Shown here piece after piece: positions 16,299 to 23,998 of a stretch of DNA of 64,000 nt. The stretch is from contig DASRER010000046.1 of the NCBI GenBank assembly GCA_035651995.1, positions 1-64,000 of the forward strand, in the 5' to 3' direction. Position 1 is the stretch's first letter. The number at the start of each line of letters is the position of its first letter. The notes under the pieces are model-generated. The model did not search any database and was not told the origin of the DNA. It saw only the letters and a program-made list of their open reading frames with translations. This DNA is from Terriglobales bacterium (GTDB lineage: Bacteria; Acidobacteriota; Terriglobia; Terriglobales; Acidobacteriaceae). The translations under genes were made by a program, and so were the position numbers.

Positions 16299-17013
16299 GG
16301 TCTCCATCGTGACGGCCATGCCCACCGAAATCTGGCCGCTCATCCGCGGATGGGAGCAGCGTGAGTTCGAGCATGCCGGGCGCCGGTACGAGTTCTACGA
16401 GCACGGCGACGAGGTTGCGCTCTGCGGCGGCATCGGCTACGAAGCGGGGCAGCGCGCCGCCGAAGCCACCATCGCCTACGCGCGTCCCGACCTGATCATC
16501 GCTGCCGGCCTCGCCGGCGGGCTCAAGCCTGAGTGGACGCTCGGCAAGACGCTCACCCCCGCCATCATTATCGAAGAAGCTACCGGCCAGCGTTATGCCA
16601 CGCTGCGCGGCGCCGGGACCGTGGTCAGCTCGCGCGTGATCGCCGGCGTCGAACTCAAGCGCGAACTCGCCGCGCGTTTCTCGGCCGACATCGTGGACAT
16701 GGAGGGCGCAGCCATCGCCTCGGTCGCCGCGAAGCACGGCATCCCCCTGCTGGCTGCAAAGGCGGTGTCCGATGCGCTCGACTTTCCGCTGCCGCCGCTC
16801 CAGCCTTTCGTGGACCAAGACGGCCGCTTCCAGGCCGCCCGCTTCACCCTCCACGCCGCCGTGCGCCCGGCGTGGTGGCCGCTCATCTGGAAACTCAAGC
16901 GCCACAGCGCCGCCGCCGCCGAGGCCCTCGCCGAGCTGCTCACCACGATGATTCGCGACACCCACGCCGGCCCGCGCAGCAGCTACAATTCTGTATCGGC
17001 GCAAAGCAGCTGA
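16291..17013 (+). CDS. hpnG: Hopanoid-associated nucleoside phosphorylase HpnG
   Basis: This 240-residue PNP/UDP-family phosphorylase removes adenine from adenosylhopane to give (phospho)ribosylhopane, the second side-chain step. Visible motifs are the N-terminal SIVTAMPTE, the GLAGGLKPEW loop, VDMEGAAIA (ribose-binding Met-Glu) and SDALD (base-recognition Asp). ATG at 16291 overlaps the end of hpnA by 8 nt; upstream in-frame extension runs through hpnA. The stop TGA overlaps the ATG of the next gene. Length is usual. The assignment uses both the family motifs and the position directly after hpnA, three genes after hpnH. Confidence 0.9.
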   Translation: MPRVSIVTAMPTEIWPLIRGWEQREFEHAGRRYEFYEHGDEVALCGGIGYEAGQRAAEATIAYARPDLIIAAGLAGGLKPEWTLGKTLTPAIIIEEATGQRYATLRGAGTVVSSRVIAGVELKRELAARFSADIVDMEGAAIASVAAKHGIPLLAAKAVSDALDFPLPPLQPFVDQDGRFQAARFTLHAAVRPAWWPLIWKLKRHSAAAAEALAELLTTMIRDTHAGPRSSYNSVSAQSS

Positions 17014-18152
17014 TGGCCACCATCACCCAACCCGGAGCGGGCGCCGCCTCGCGCGCCATCCCGGCCACCATGACCGCCGCCGTCTATCGCGGCGTCAATG
17101 ACGTGCGCATCGAGACCGTTCCCGTTCCCGAGATCGGCCGCGGCGAGGTGCTCATCCGCGTGCACACCTGCGGCATCTGCGGCACGGACCTGAAGAAGAT
17201 CTCGACCGGCTCGCACTCGGCCCCGCGCATCTTTGGTCACGAAACCGCTGGAACCATTGCCGCTGTAGGGGAAGGTGTCACGGCCTTTCGGCCGGGCGAT
17301 CGCGTGATGGTCTTCCACCACATCCCCTGCGGGCGCTGCTACTACTGCTCCAAGAAAGTTTTCGCCCAGTGCCCCACGTACAAGAAGGTCGGCGTCACCG
17401 CCGGCTTTGAGCCCTCGGGCGGCGGCTTCGCCGAATACGTGCGCGTCCTGCCCTGGATTGTGGGAGATGTCGGCGAGCGCATGCCACAGCGTGGCGTGGT
17501 GCGCATCCCTGACGGCGTCAGCTTCGAGCAGGCATCGTTCGTGGAGCCGGTCAATACCTGCCTGAAGGCAATCGAACAGCTGCAACTTCAGCGTGGTGAG
17601 AGCGTTCTGGTCATGGGACAAGGCCCCATTGGCCTGCTGCTGGCCCTGCTGGCGCGGCGGGCCGGAGGCGAGGTAATCACTTCCGATTTGTTCGTCCCAA
17701 GGCTTAAAATAGCTGCATCGCTGGGCATTCAGGCGACCATCGACGCCTCGGGCGCCAACGTGGTCGACCGCGTGAGGGAACTGACTGGCGGACGCGGCGC
17801 CGACGCGGTCTTGCTCGCCGTCGCCGGTAACAGCTTGATTCCGGTTGCCTTGGACGCGGCGCGTCCGGGCGGGCGGGTGATGCTGTTTGCCCAGACGGTG
17901 CGCAGCGAAGCGCGTTTCGATCCGGCTGCCGTTTGCGTGGACGAGAAGACGCTGCTGGGCTCCTATAGCGCGTCGGTGGACTTGCAGGAAGAGTCGGCCC
18001 GCCTGGTCTTCAGCGGCGAACTCGACCTGGAGCGGCTGATTACCCACCGCTTCCCGCTGGCGCAGGCGGTACAGGCCCTGGAGTTGGCTGCGCATCCGCG
18101 GCCGGACTCGATGAAGGTAGTCATCCAGCCTTCCTTGAGTGTCGTACCGTAA
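17013..18152 (+). CDS. Zinc-dependent medium-chain dehydrogenase in the hopanoid operon (first copy)
   Basis: This 379-residue MDR-family alcohol/polyol dehydrogenase has the catalytic zinc ligands Cys in TCGICGTD and His-Glu in FGHE. The structural zinc is held by a Cys quartet (CGRCYYC...C), and the NAD(P) site contains GQGPIGLLLALLA. Sorbitol and threonine dehydrogenase-like members oxidise or reduce sugar alcohols. The ATG overlaps the hpnG stop, so it is translationally coupled to the enzyme that makes ribosylhopane. Reduction of ring-opened ribosylhopane to bacteriohopanetetrol lacks a well-established enzyme, and this gene is a good candidate. That role is inference from position and chemistry only. 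Confidence 0.85.
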   Translation: MATITQPGAGAASRAIPATMTAAVYRGVNDVRIETVPVPEIGRGEVLIRVHTCGICGTDLKKISTGSHSAPRIFGHETAGTIAAVGEGVTAFRPGDRVMVFHHIPCGRCYYCSKKVFAQCPTYKKVGVTAGFEPSGGGFAEYVRVLPWIVGDVGERMPQRGVVRIPDGVSFEQASFVEPVNTCLKAIEQLQLQRGESVLVMGQGPIGLLLALLARRAGGEVITSDLFVPRLKIAASLGIQATIDASGANVVDRVRELTGGRGADAVLLAVAGNSLIPVALDAARPGGRVMLFAQTVRSEARFDPAAVCVDEKTLLGSYSASVDLQEESARLVFSGELDLERLITHRFPLAQAVQALELAAHPRPDSMKVVIQPSLSVVP

Positions 18153-18168
18153 TTGAAAGGCACTTATT

Positions 18169-19221
18169 TTGAACGGCAAGAAGATGACCGCAGCCGTCCT
18201 CTACGGTAAAGAGGACGTAAAGATTGAGCGCGTCCCCATTCCTCGCGTCGAAGACGGCGAGGTCCTGGTCAAAGTCGAAGTTGCCCTCACCTGCGGCACC
18301 GACCTGAAGGTCTACCAGCGCGGCTACCACGCGCGCATGATCGTTCCTCCCGCGCTGTTCGGGCACGAGCTGGCCGGCGTGGTTGCGGAAACCGGCCATG
18401 GGGTCACTAACTTCCGCCGCGGCGAGCGCGTGGTCGCGCTCAACTCGGCTCCGTGCGGCATGTGCTTCTACTGCGCGCGCCACCAGGAAAACCTCTGCGA
18501 AGACCTGCTGTTCAACAACGGCGCCTACGCCGAGTTCATCAAGATTCCGCGCCGCATCGTCGAGAAGAACATGCTGGTGATTCCTCCGCAGATGTCCATG
18601 GAGGAAGCGCCCATCGTCGAGCCGCTGGCCTGCGTCGTCCGCGGCCTGGAAGAAACGCACGCCCAGATCGGCGACACCGTCGCGGTGATCGGCGCCGGAC
18701 CGGTCGGACTGATGTTTGTCCAGGTCGCCCGGCTTGCCGGCTGCAACGTGGTGGCGGTCGTGAAGCACGACGAGCAGGTCAGCGCCGCCAAGCGCATGGG
18801 CGCGCACGACGTCGTGCAGATCACCAAGATCGAAGACCCCATTGCCGCCGTGCGCTCGCTCACGCCCGAGCGCCGCGGCGCCGACGTCGTCATCGAAGCC
18901 ATCGGCCGCCCGCAAGGCTGGGAGATGGCCGTGGACATGGTCCGCAAGGGCGGCACGGTGAACTTCTTCGGCGGATGCGCCAGCGGCACCAAGGTCAATC
19001 TCGACACCAACCGCCTGCACTACTCCGAGATCACGCTGAAAGCAACGTTCCACCACACGCCCGCCACCGTGCGCCGCGCCTTCGCGCTGCTGGCGGAGAA
19101 GAAAATTCGCAGCAACGATTACATCACCGGCGAGGCGCCGCTCTCGCGCCTGCAACAGGTGTTGCAGGCCATGCTCAAGCGCACCGGCGAAATCAAGACC
19201 GCCATCATCCCGGGCCACTGA
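18169..19221 (+). CDS. Zinc-dependent medium-chain dehydrogenase in the hopanoid operon (second copy)
   Basis: This 350-residue MDR dehydrogenase has LTCGTD and FGHE catalytic zinc ligands, a structural-zinc region CGMCFYCARHQENLC, and the nucleotide-binding motif GAGPVGLMFVQVA. It is similar in design to its upstream neighbour but clearly diverged, so this is probably an old paralogue and not a recent duplication. TTG at 18169 is supported by AAAGG 8 nt upstream; the internal ATG at 18184 is too far from that site. It ends immediately before the GTG of the first squalene synthase gene. Two adjacent dehydrogenases suggest consecutive steps, a heteromer, or different cofactors. The substrate is unknown. 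Confidence 0.85.
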   Translation: MNGKKMTAAVLYGKEDVKIERVPIPRVEDGEVLVKVEVALTCGTDLKVYQRGYHARMIVPPALFGHELAGVVAETGHGVTNFRRGERVVALNSAPCGMCFYCARHQENLCEDLLFNNGAYAEFIKIPRRIVEKNMLVIPPQMSMEEAPIVEPLACVVRGLEETHAQIGDTVAVIGAGPVGLMFVQVARLAGCNVVAVVKHDEQVSAAKRMGAHDVVQITKIEDPIAAVRSLTPERRGADVVIEAIGRPQGWEMAVDMVRKGGTVNFFGGCASGTKVNLDTNRLHYSEITLKATFHHTPATVRRAFALLAEKKIRSNDYITGEAPLSRLQQVLQAMLKRTGEIKTAIIPGH

Positions 19222-20274
19222 GTGGGAGCAGTGGCGATACGCATGAGGCAGCCCCCGCCATTGCAGCTCGCCGCCGCGTATTCGGTGTGCCGAGGCATCA
19301 CCCGCAGCAACGCGCGGAATTTCTATTGGGCCTTTCTCGTGCTCCCGTCGGAGAAGCGCGACGCGCTGGCCGCCGTCTATGCCTTCATGCGGCACTCCGA
19401 CGACATCGCCGACGACACCACGCTGCCGCCGCAGGAAAAAGCCGCGCGCCTCGAGGCCTGGCGCGCCGAGTTGCATCGCGTCCTCGACGGCGGAGCCACC
19501 GATGATCCGGTGCTGTTCGCGCTCGCCGACGCCCAGCGCCGCTTCGAAATCCCCATCCAGCGCCTCGACGAGCTCATCACCGGCACCGCGATGGATGTGT
19601 CCGGGTCCGTGGGCGCCCCACCCAACCAAGCTGTGGGCGCCCCACCCTCTTCCGGCGCGCACGTTGCGCCGGAAAGGGCGGGAAATCCGGCGGCTGGCAC
19701 AACAGAACCCACGGTCCTCTACAGGAACTTCGACGAACTCCGCAATTACTGCTACCACGTGGCCTCGGTCGTCGGACTCGTCTGCATCAAGATCTTCGGA
19801 TACCGCGATCCCGCCGCCGAACCGCTCGCGGAGAAAACCGGAATCGCCTTCCAGCTCACCAACATCATCCGTGACGTGAAAGAAGATGCGCTGATGGGCC
19901 GCATCTACATCCCGGCCGACGACCTGGCGCGCTTCCAGCGCACGGCCGCGGAACTGGCGCCGGCGGCGCCGGGCAACGGCTTCGATGCGTCGCGCTTCCG
20001 CGGCGTGCTCGAACTGGAGACCTTCCGCGCGCGCGATCACTACCAGGCCGCGCAGAAGCTCCTGCCCCTCATCGACGAAGACTCCCGGCCCGCCCTCTGG
20101 GTGCTGGTGGAGATCTATCGCCGCCTGCTGGAGAAGATCGTGGCCCGCAACTACGACGTCTTCACCGATCGCATCCGGCTCTCCGCGCGAGAAAAAGGCC
20201 TGCTGCTGCTGCGCGGCCTCTGGCTGCGGCTCACGCGCTGGGCGATCACGCCGGCGCCGCGACCCTCGGCATGA
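19222..20274 (+). CDS. hpnD: Squalene/phytoene synthase family protein, HpnD-like, with in-frame repeat insertion
   Basis: This prenyl-diphosphate head-to-head synthase would condense farnesyl diphosphate toward squalene. The N-terminal RNFYWAFLVLP and YAFMRHSDDIADD (first Asp-rich motif) resemble HpnD (presqualene diphosphate synthase), although HpnC cannot be excluded. The second motif is NIIRDVKED. Between MDVSG and TVLYRNFDEL there is an extra segment of about 30 residues encoded by DNA holding two copies of GTGGGCGCCCCACCC plus a hairpin, a repeat also found between genes at 3960. It lies in a probable loop, so the enzyme may tolerate it. The start is uncertain among GTG 19222, GTG 19231 and ATG 19243. 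The stop overlaps the next start (ATGA). Confidence 0.85.
   Translation: MGAVAIRMRQPPPLQLAAAYSVCRGITRSNARNFYWAFLVLPSEKRDALAAVYAFMRHSDDIADDTTLPPQEKAARLEAWRAELHRVLDGGATDDPVLFALADAQRRFEIPIQRLDELITGTAMDVSGSVGAPPNQAVGAPPSSGAHVAPERAGNPAAGTTEPTVLYRNFDELRNYCYHVASVVGLVCIKIFGYRDPAAEPLAEKTGIAFQLTNIIRDVKEDALMGRIYIPADDLARFQRTAAELAPAAPGNGFDASRFRGVLELETFRARDHYQAAQKLLPLIDEDSRPALWVLVEIYRRLLEKIVARNYDVFTDRIRLSAREKGLLLLRGLWLRLTRWAITPAPRPSA
19609..19680 (+). repeat. Intergenic-type repeat inserted in frame in the squalene synthase gene
   Basis: GTGGGCGCCCCACCC occurs at 19609-19623 and 19633-19647. A hairpin follows in which CCGGCGC pairs with GCGCCGG, flanked by CCACCCT and AGGGCGG. The copy at 3960 has the same layout. 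Confidence 0.8.
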
Positions 20275-21251
20275 CCGCGGCGCTGAATGAACTGCTGCGC
20301 GGGACCTCGCGTTCGTTCTACCTGACCTTGCGCGTGCTGCCCGCCGCCGTGCGTCCCCAGATCAGCCTCGCGTACCTGCTCGCCCGCACCGCCGACACCA
20401 TCGCCGACACCGACGCTCTGCCCCTCGACCAGCGCCTGGCCGCCTTGCGCGAGTTTCGCGAAGCGATCCTGGATTCCGCGCCGCCTCACAGCTTCGACAG
20501 CTTTGCCGCCCAGCAAGCCTCGCAAGCAGAGAAGACCCTGCTGCAACGTCCGCCCGAAGCGCTCGCCGCGCTTTCCCGCCTTTCACAGCCGGACCAGCAA
20601 CTCATTCGCGAAGTCCTTTCCACCATCATCAGCGGTCAGGAACTCGACTTGCTGCGCTTCGGCGCAAACAAAGGGGGCGCCGGCGCCGCTCTCGACACCG
20701 ACGCCGAGCTTGACGACTACACCTACCGCGTCGCCGGCTGCGTGGGCGAGTTCTGGACCAGGCTTTGCCGCGCGCACCTGTTTCCCCGCGCGCCGCTCAA
20801 TGACGAACAGCTCATTGCCGACGGCGTCCGCTTCGGGAAGGGCCTGCAACTTGTGAATGTACTGCGCGACCTGCCCGCCGACCTCGCGAATGGCCGGTGT
20901 TATCTGCCGCGCGAATCTCTTCGCGCCGCTGGTCTGGAGCCCGCGACCCTGCTCGCGCCGGAGAACGAAGCGAAGTTTGTGCCGCTCTACCGCGGCCATC
21001 TCGACATCGCCGAACAGCACCTCAGCGCCGGCTGGCGCTACACCACCACGCTGCCCTACGGCCAATTCCGCGTCCGCCTGGCCTGCGCCTGGCCCATCTT
21101 GATAGGACTGAAGACCATTCAGAAGCTGCGCGCCTCGAGCGTTGCGCAGATCAGGGAACGCGTGAAGATCTCACGCGGCGAAGTGCGGGCGATTGTTGCC
21201 AGGTCGCTGCTTGCGGCGCCATTTCCTCTGCTGTGGCGGCGCCTTGCGTAG
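20271..21251 (+). CDS. Squalene synthase-like protein (farnesyl-diphosphate farnesyltransferase type)
   Basis: This is a second prenyl-diphosphate synthase, 326 residues. The N terminus LLRGTSRSFYLTLRVLP and AYLLARTADTIADT resembles single-enzyme squalene synthases of the Methylococcus/eukaryote style more than HpnC or HpnD. The second Asp motif is NVLRDLPAD, followed by NGRCYLP. Such enzymes can take FPP through presqualene diphosphate to squalene with NADPH. The ATGA overlap with the preceding gene shows coupling. No hpnE (the FAD enzyme needed by the HpnCDE route) occurs in this window, which fits a direct synthase, although hpnE could lie elsewhere. HpnC is the alternative name an automated annotation may give. 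Confidence 0.83.
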   Translation: MTAALNELLRGTSRSFYLTLRVLPAAVRPQISLAYLLARTADTIADTDALPLDQRLAALREFREAILDSAPPHSFDSFAAQQASQAEKTLLQRPPEALAALSRLSQPDQQLIREVLSTIISGQELDLLRFGANKGGAGAALDTDAELDDYTYRVAGCVGEFWTRLCRAHLFPRAPLNDEQLIADGVRFGKGLQLVNVLRDLPADLANGRCYLPRESLRAAGLEPATLLAPENEAKFVPLYRGHLDIAEQHLSAGWRYTTTLPYGQFRVRLACAWPILIGLKTIQKLRASSVAQIRERVKISRGEVRAIVARSLLAAPFPLLWRRLA

Positions 21252-21373
21252 AAACAGATCACACGCTCCCTGCGTATCATCCTGGGCGAACGGGGGCGTT
21301 GGGCCGGCTGAACGCGGCCATCCTCGCCGTCTCCCCGCCAGTTCCAGCCTTACTGTGAACCGAGAACTGAGAA

Positions 21374-21760
21374 CTACCGCGCCAGCAGCGCCACCCCGCC
21401 CGCCACGAACGCCGCCGCCATCCACCGCCGGCCGTCCACGCGCTCGTGCAGAAAAATGCGGGCGGCCACCGCGTTGGTGACGAACGTCAGCGACGCCGAG
21501 GCCGGCACCACCAGCGACACGTCGCCCCACGACAGCGCCAGCAACAGGCTGAAGTATCCGATGGCGAGGAACCCCACGCCCATCCAGAAGCGCGCGTTGC
21601 TCACGACCGCGCGCGCCGCGCCGAGCACGCCGCGTGCCCGCGTGATCTCGCCCATGTCGCCCACCTGCTGCATCGCGCCGGCGATCAGGATTTCGCCCGC
21701 CGTCGAAGAGAGCACGATGGCGGCGATTCCGCCCCACGTATACGCGTCACGGACGTCCAT
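21374..21760 (-). CDS. Half-size DMT/EamA-like membrane protein (second of a pair)
   Basis: This 128-residue protein has four predicted transmembrane helices (about residues 8-28, 55-72, 77-95 and 105-125), typical of the small drug/metabolite transporter fold (SMR, ArnE/ArnF style). Motifs include GYFSLLLALSWGDVSLVVPAS and a C-terminal AFVAGGVALLAR. ATG at 21760 starts 14 nt before the end of the upstream partner gene, so the two are coupled, which argues for a heterodimer. ArnE/ArnF flip lipid-linked sugars. The location directly after hpnJ suggests a lipid or hopanoid-related substrate, but that is inference. Confidence 0.78.
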   Translation of the reverse strand: MDVRDAYTWGGIAAIVLSSTAGEILIAGAMQQVGDMGEITRARGVLGAARAVVSNARFWMGVGFLAIGYFSLLLALSWGDVSLVVPASASLTFVTNAVAARIFLHERVDGRRWMAAAFVAGGVALLAR

Positions 21761-22175
21761 GCAGCTCCTCGCCCGCGGCGATGCGCGCCCGCTCGTGCTT
21801 GGTGGTGTAGGAAGGTCCTCCGGCAACGAAGCCCACCCCGGCGGTGATCAGCAAAATCCCCGCCCAGCGCGTCACGGTCACCGTTTCACCGAGGAAGAAG
21901 ACCGAGAGCAGCGCCACGACAACGTAGCCGAACGACGTTGCCGGCAGGACGAACGTCAGGTCGGCCCAGGAAAGCGCGGAAGTGTATCCGGAGAGAAAGC
22001 CGATGAGCAGCAGCGTGCCGCCGGCCACCCAGGGGTTGAGCAGAGCGCCCAGCGCGCTGCCCAGGTTGTGGAGGGAGATCGCGCCAACGTCCTTCATGCC
22101 GCGCGAAAGCATCGTGTCGCCGACCGCGCCCAGCAGGACGATGGTGGCCAGCAGCAGGTATCGGCGGAGCGTCAC
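21747..22175 (-). CDS. Half-size DMT/EamA-like membrane protein (first of a pair)
   Basis: This 142-residue protein has four predicted transmembrane helices and a short hydrophilic C-terminal tail (SYTTKHERARIAAGEEL). The segments SGYTSALSWADLTFVLPATSFGYVVVALLSV (core pattern SWADLTFVLPA) match the repeated LSWGD.SLVVPAS motif of the following gene, so the pair probably arose by duplication and works as a heterodimer. Its ATG overlaps the hpnJ stop by 4 nt (22172-22175), and its end overlaps the next start by 14 nt. Three-gene coupling with hpnJ points to a transporter for the product of that pathway or a related lipid. The substrate is unknown. Confidence 0.8.
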   Translation of the reverse strand: MTLRRYLLLATIVLLGAVGDTMLSRGMKDVGAISLHNLGSALGALLNPWVAGGTLLLIGFLSGYTSALSWADLTFVLPATSFGYVVVALLSVFFLGETVTVTRWAGILLITAGVGFVAGGPSYTTKHERARIAAGEELHGRP

Positions 22176-23695
22176 ACGATCTCGAACGCGTTCACCGGCT
22201 CGGCCGCGTCGCCCGCGCCCGCCGCCGGACGCCGCTCATTCGGAGGCGCCATTCCGCCCGCCTTCTGCTCCTTCACGTAGCGGTTGCGCTGCGCGCGCAG
22301 CTTCATGAACGACTTGGCTTCCTTGTACAGCCGCTTCCGCTCGCCGTTGTTGAACACCGCCTTGCGCACGATGCGGAAGATCGCCTTCGGGCGGAAGTAA
22401 TACTCGTCGTAGAAGCGGTGCACCGCCTCCAGCGCTTCTTCGCGCGGCAGCGCGGGGTATTCGATCTGCGCCAGCTGGTGCCCGCCCTCATCCACCATCT
22501 GCTGCTCGTTGGTGATGAAGCCGTTCGCCTTGGCGAAGTCGTAGAGTTCAGTGCCGGGATAGGCGTGCGCGAGGGAGACCTGGATGGTCTCGACGTCGAG
22601 TTCTTTGGCAAAGTCAATCGTGCGGCGGATGGTTTCGCGCGTCTCGCCCGGCAACCCGATGATGAAGTCGCCATGCACCACCAGGTCCAGCTTCTTGCAG
22701 TCGCGCGTGAAGTCGCGCGCCCGCTCCACCGTGGCGCCCTTCTTGATGTTCTTCAGGATCTGCTGGTCGCCCGATTCATATCCCACGATCAGCAGCCGGC
22801 AGCCGGCTTCGCGCTGCGCCTTCAGCGTTTCGTAGTCGGTGGTCACGCGCGAAGTGCACGACCAGGTCAGGCCGAGCGGCTTCAGCTTCGAGCACAGCTC
22901 GATGGTGCGCGCCTTCTGGATGTTGAACGTGTCGTCGTCAAAGAAGTATTCCTTCACCCACGGCCAGTATTCCTTCGCCTTGGCCATCTCGGCCGCAACC
23001 TTGTCGGCCGAGCGCTTGCGCCACGGATGTCCGCTCAGCGTCTGCGGCCACAGGCAAAACGTGCACTGCGCCGGGCAGCCGCGCGTGGTGTACAACGACA
23101 CGAACGGATGCAGCAGGAAGGGCACGTTGTACCGCTTGACGTCGAGATCGCGGTGATAGACATCGGTCACGTCCGGCAGCGCATCCAGGTTCTCCACCGA
23201 CGGACGGTCCGGGTTGTGGACCACCTGGTTACCGTTGCGGTATGAAATTCCGGCGATGCTTTCCAGCGGCTTGCCCTGGGCGAACTCCACCGTCGAGTAG
23301 TCGAACTCGCGCCGGCACACAAAGTCGATCGCCGGACAATCCTTCAGCGCCTTGGCTGGCAGGGTGGTCACGTGCGGGCCCACGAAGGCGATCTTCAGCG
23401 CCGGATTCACCTGCTTCATTGCCTCGGCCAGCCTGCAATCGCCCTTGAAGCCGGGGGTGGACGTGAACAGCACCAGGAACTCGTAATCCTTTGCCAGATC
23501 AATGGTTTGCTGCACCGAGACGTGGTGCGGAGGAGCGTCCAGCAGGCGCGATCCCTCCAGCATTCCTGCCGGGTACGCCAGCCATACCGGATACCAGTAC
23601 GACTCAATTTCTCGAGTAGCAGGCCAGCGCGAACTCGCGCCGCCGTCGAAGTTCTCAAACGAAGGTGGGTTGAGAAAAAGGGTTTTCAGTGGCAT
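22172..23695 (-). CDS. hpnJ: Hopanoid biosynthesis B12-binding/radical SAM protein HpnJ
   Basis: This 507-residue protein has an N-terminal cobalamin-binding-like domain (about residues 1-180) and a radical SAM core with C207-x3-C211-x2-C214 (RGCPAQCTFC). The N terminus MPLKTLFLNPPSFENFDGG and ATREIESYWYPVWLA are characteristic of HpnJ, which is linked to formation of the cyclitol-ether head group of composite bacteriohopanepolyols. It is encoded on the strand opposite the main hpn operon and is coupled to two DMT genes. The C-terminal tail (about 470-507) is Lys/Ala/Pro rich. A GATAAT box (23710-23715) lies 14 nt upstream of the ATG. Confidence 0.93.
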   Translation of the reverse strand: MPLKTLFLNPPSFENFDGGASSRWPATREIESYWYPVWLAYPAGMLEGSRLLDAPPHHVSVQQTIDLAKDYEFLVLFTSTPGFKGDCRLAEAMKQVNPALKIAFVGPHVTTLPAKALKDCPAIDFVCRREFDYSTVEFAQGKPLESIAGISYRNGNQVVHNPDRPSVENLDALPDVTDVYHRDLDVKRYNVPFLLHPFVSLYTTRGCPAQCTFCLWPQTLSGHPWRKRSADKVAAEMAKAKEYWPWVKEYFFDDDTFNIQKARTIELCSKLKPLGLTWSCTSRVTTDYETLKAQREAGCRLLIVGYESGDQQILKNIKKGATVERARDFTRDCKKLDLVVHGDFIIGLPGETRETIRRTIDFAKELDVETIQVSLAHAYPGTELYDFAKANGFITNEQQMVDEGGHQLAQIEYPALPREEALEAVHRFYDEYYFRPKAIFRIVRKAVFNNGERKRLYKEAKSFMKLRAQRNRYVKEQKAGGMAPPNERRPAAGAGDAAEPVNAFEIV

Positions 23696-23998
23696 CGCGT
23701 TAAAGTCCGATTATCCTAACACTTCCGGGCTAAAACACGATAGTGTAATGGACTCGGTATGAACCAGCGAGTCAACAGCAGCCAGTGGTAAATCCCTGCA
23801 TCGGGCAGCCTGAAATCCACCATCGTTGGGACGGCAGTAGCTCCCTCCTCGCGCGAGCAGCCACTCGCAACATTCGCGCCGCCCTCGGCTCGACTCATTC
23901 TTCTGGATGGCGGCCGGAGGCCCCCTCCCGCCCTGTCGCCGTACGATATCGGTCTTTCGCCGGATTCCTCCGCGCCCTCTGCGTTGAAGATGTCGGAC
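23696..23998. other. Intergenic region between hpnJ and the TolC-like gene
   Basis: Apart from a GATAAT -10-like box on the minus strand for hpnJ (23710-23715), I see no gene, terminator or array. The short frames here are low in family resemblance and lack ribosome binding sites. A fragment of the degenerate 'CTCCGCGCCCTCTGCG' tract occurs near 23967. Confidence 0.4.

Noticed and set aside
18121-20040. A 639-residue open frame on the minus strand opposite the dehydrogenase and squalene synthase genes
   Set aside because: It is an antisense shadow of GC-rich coding DNA; its translation is His/Val/Asp/Arg-rich with no family resemblance, while the plus-strand genes have clear motifs.
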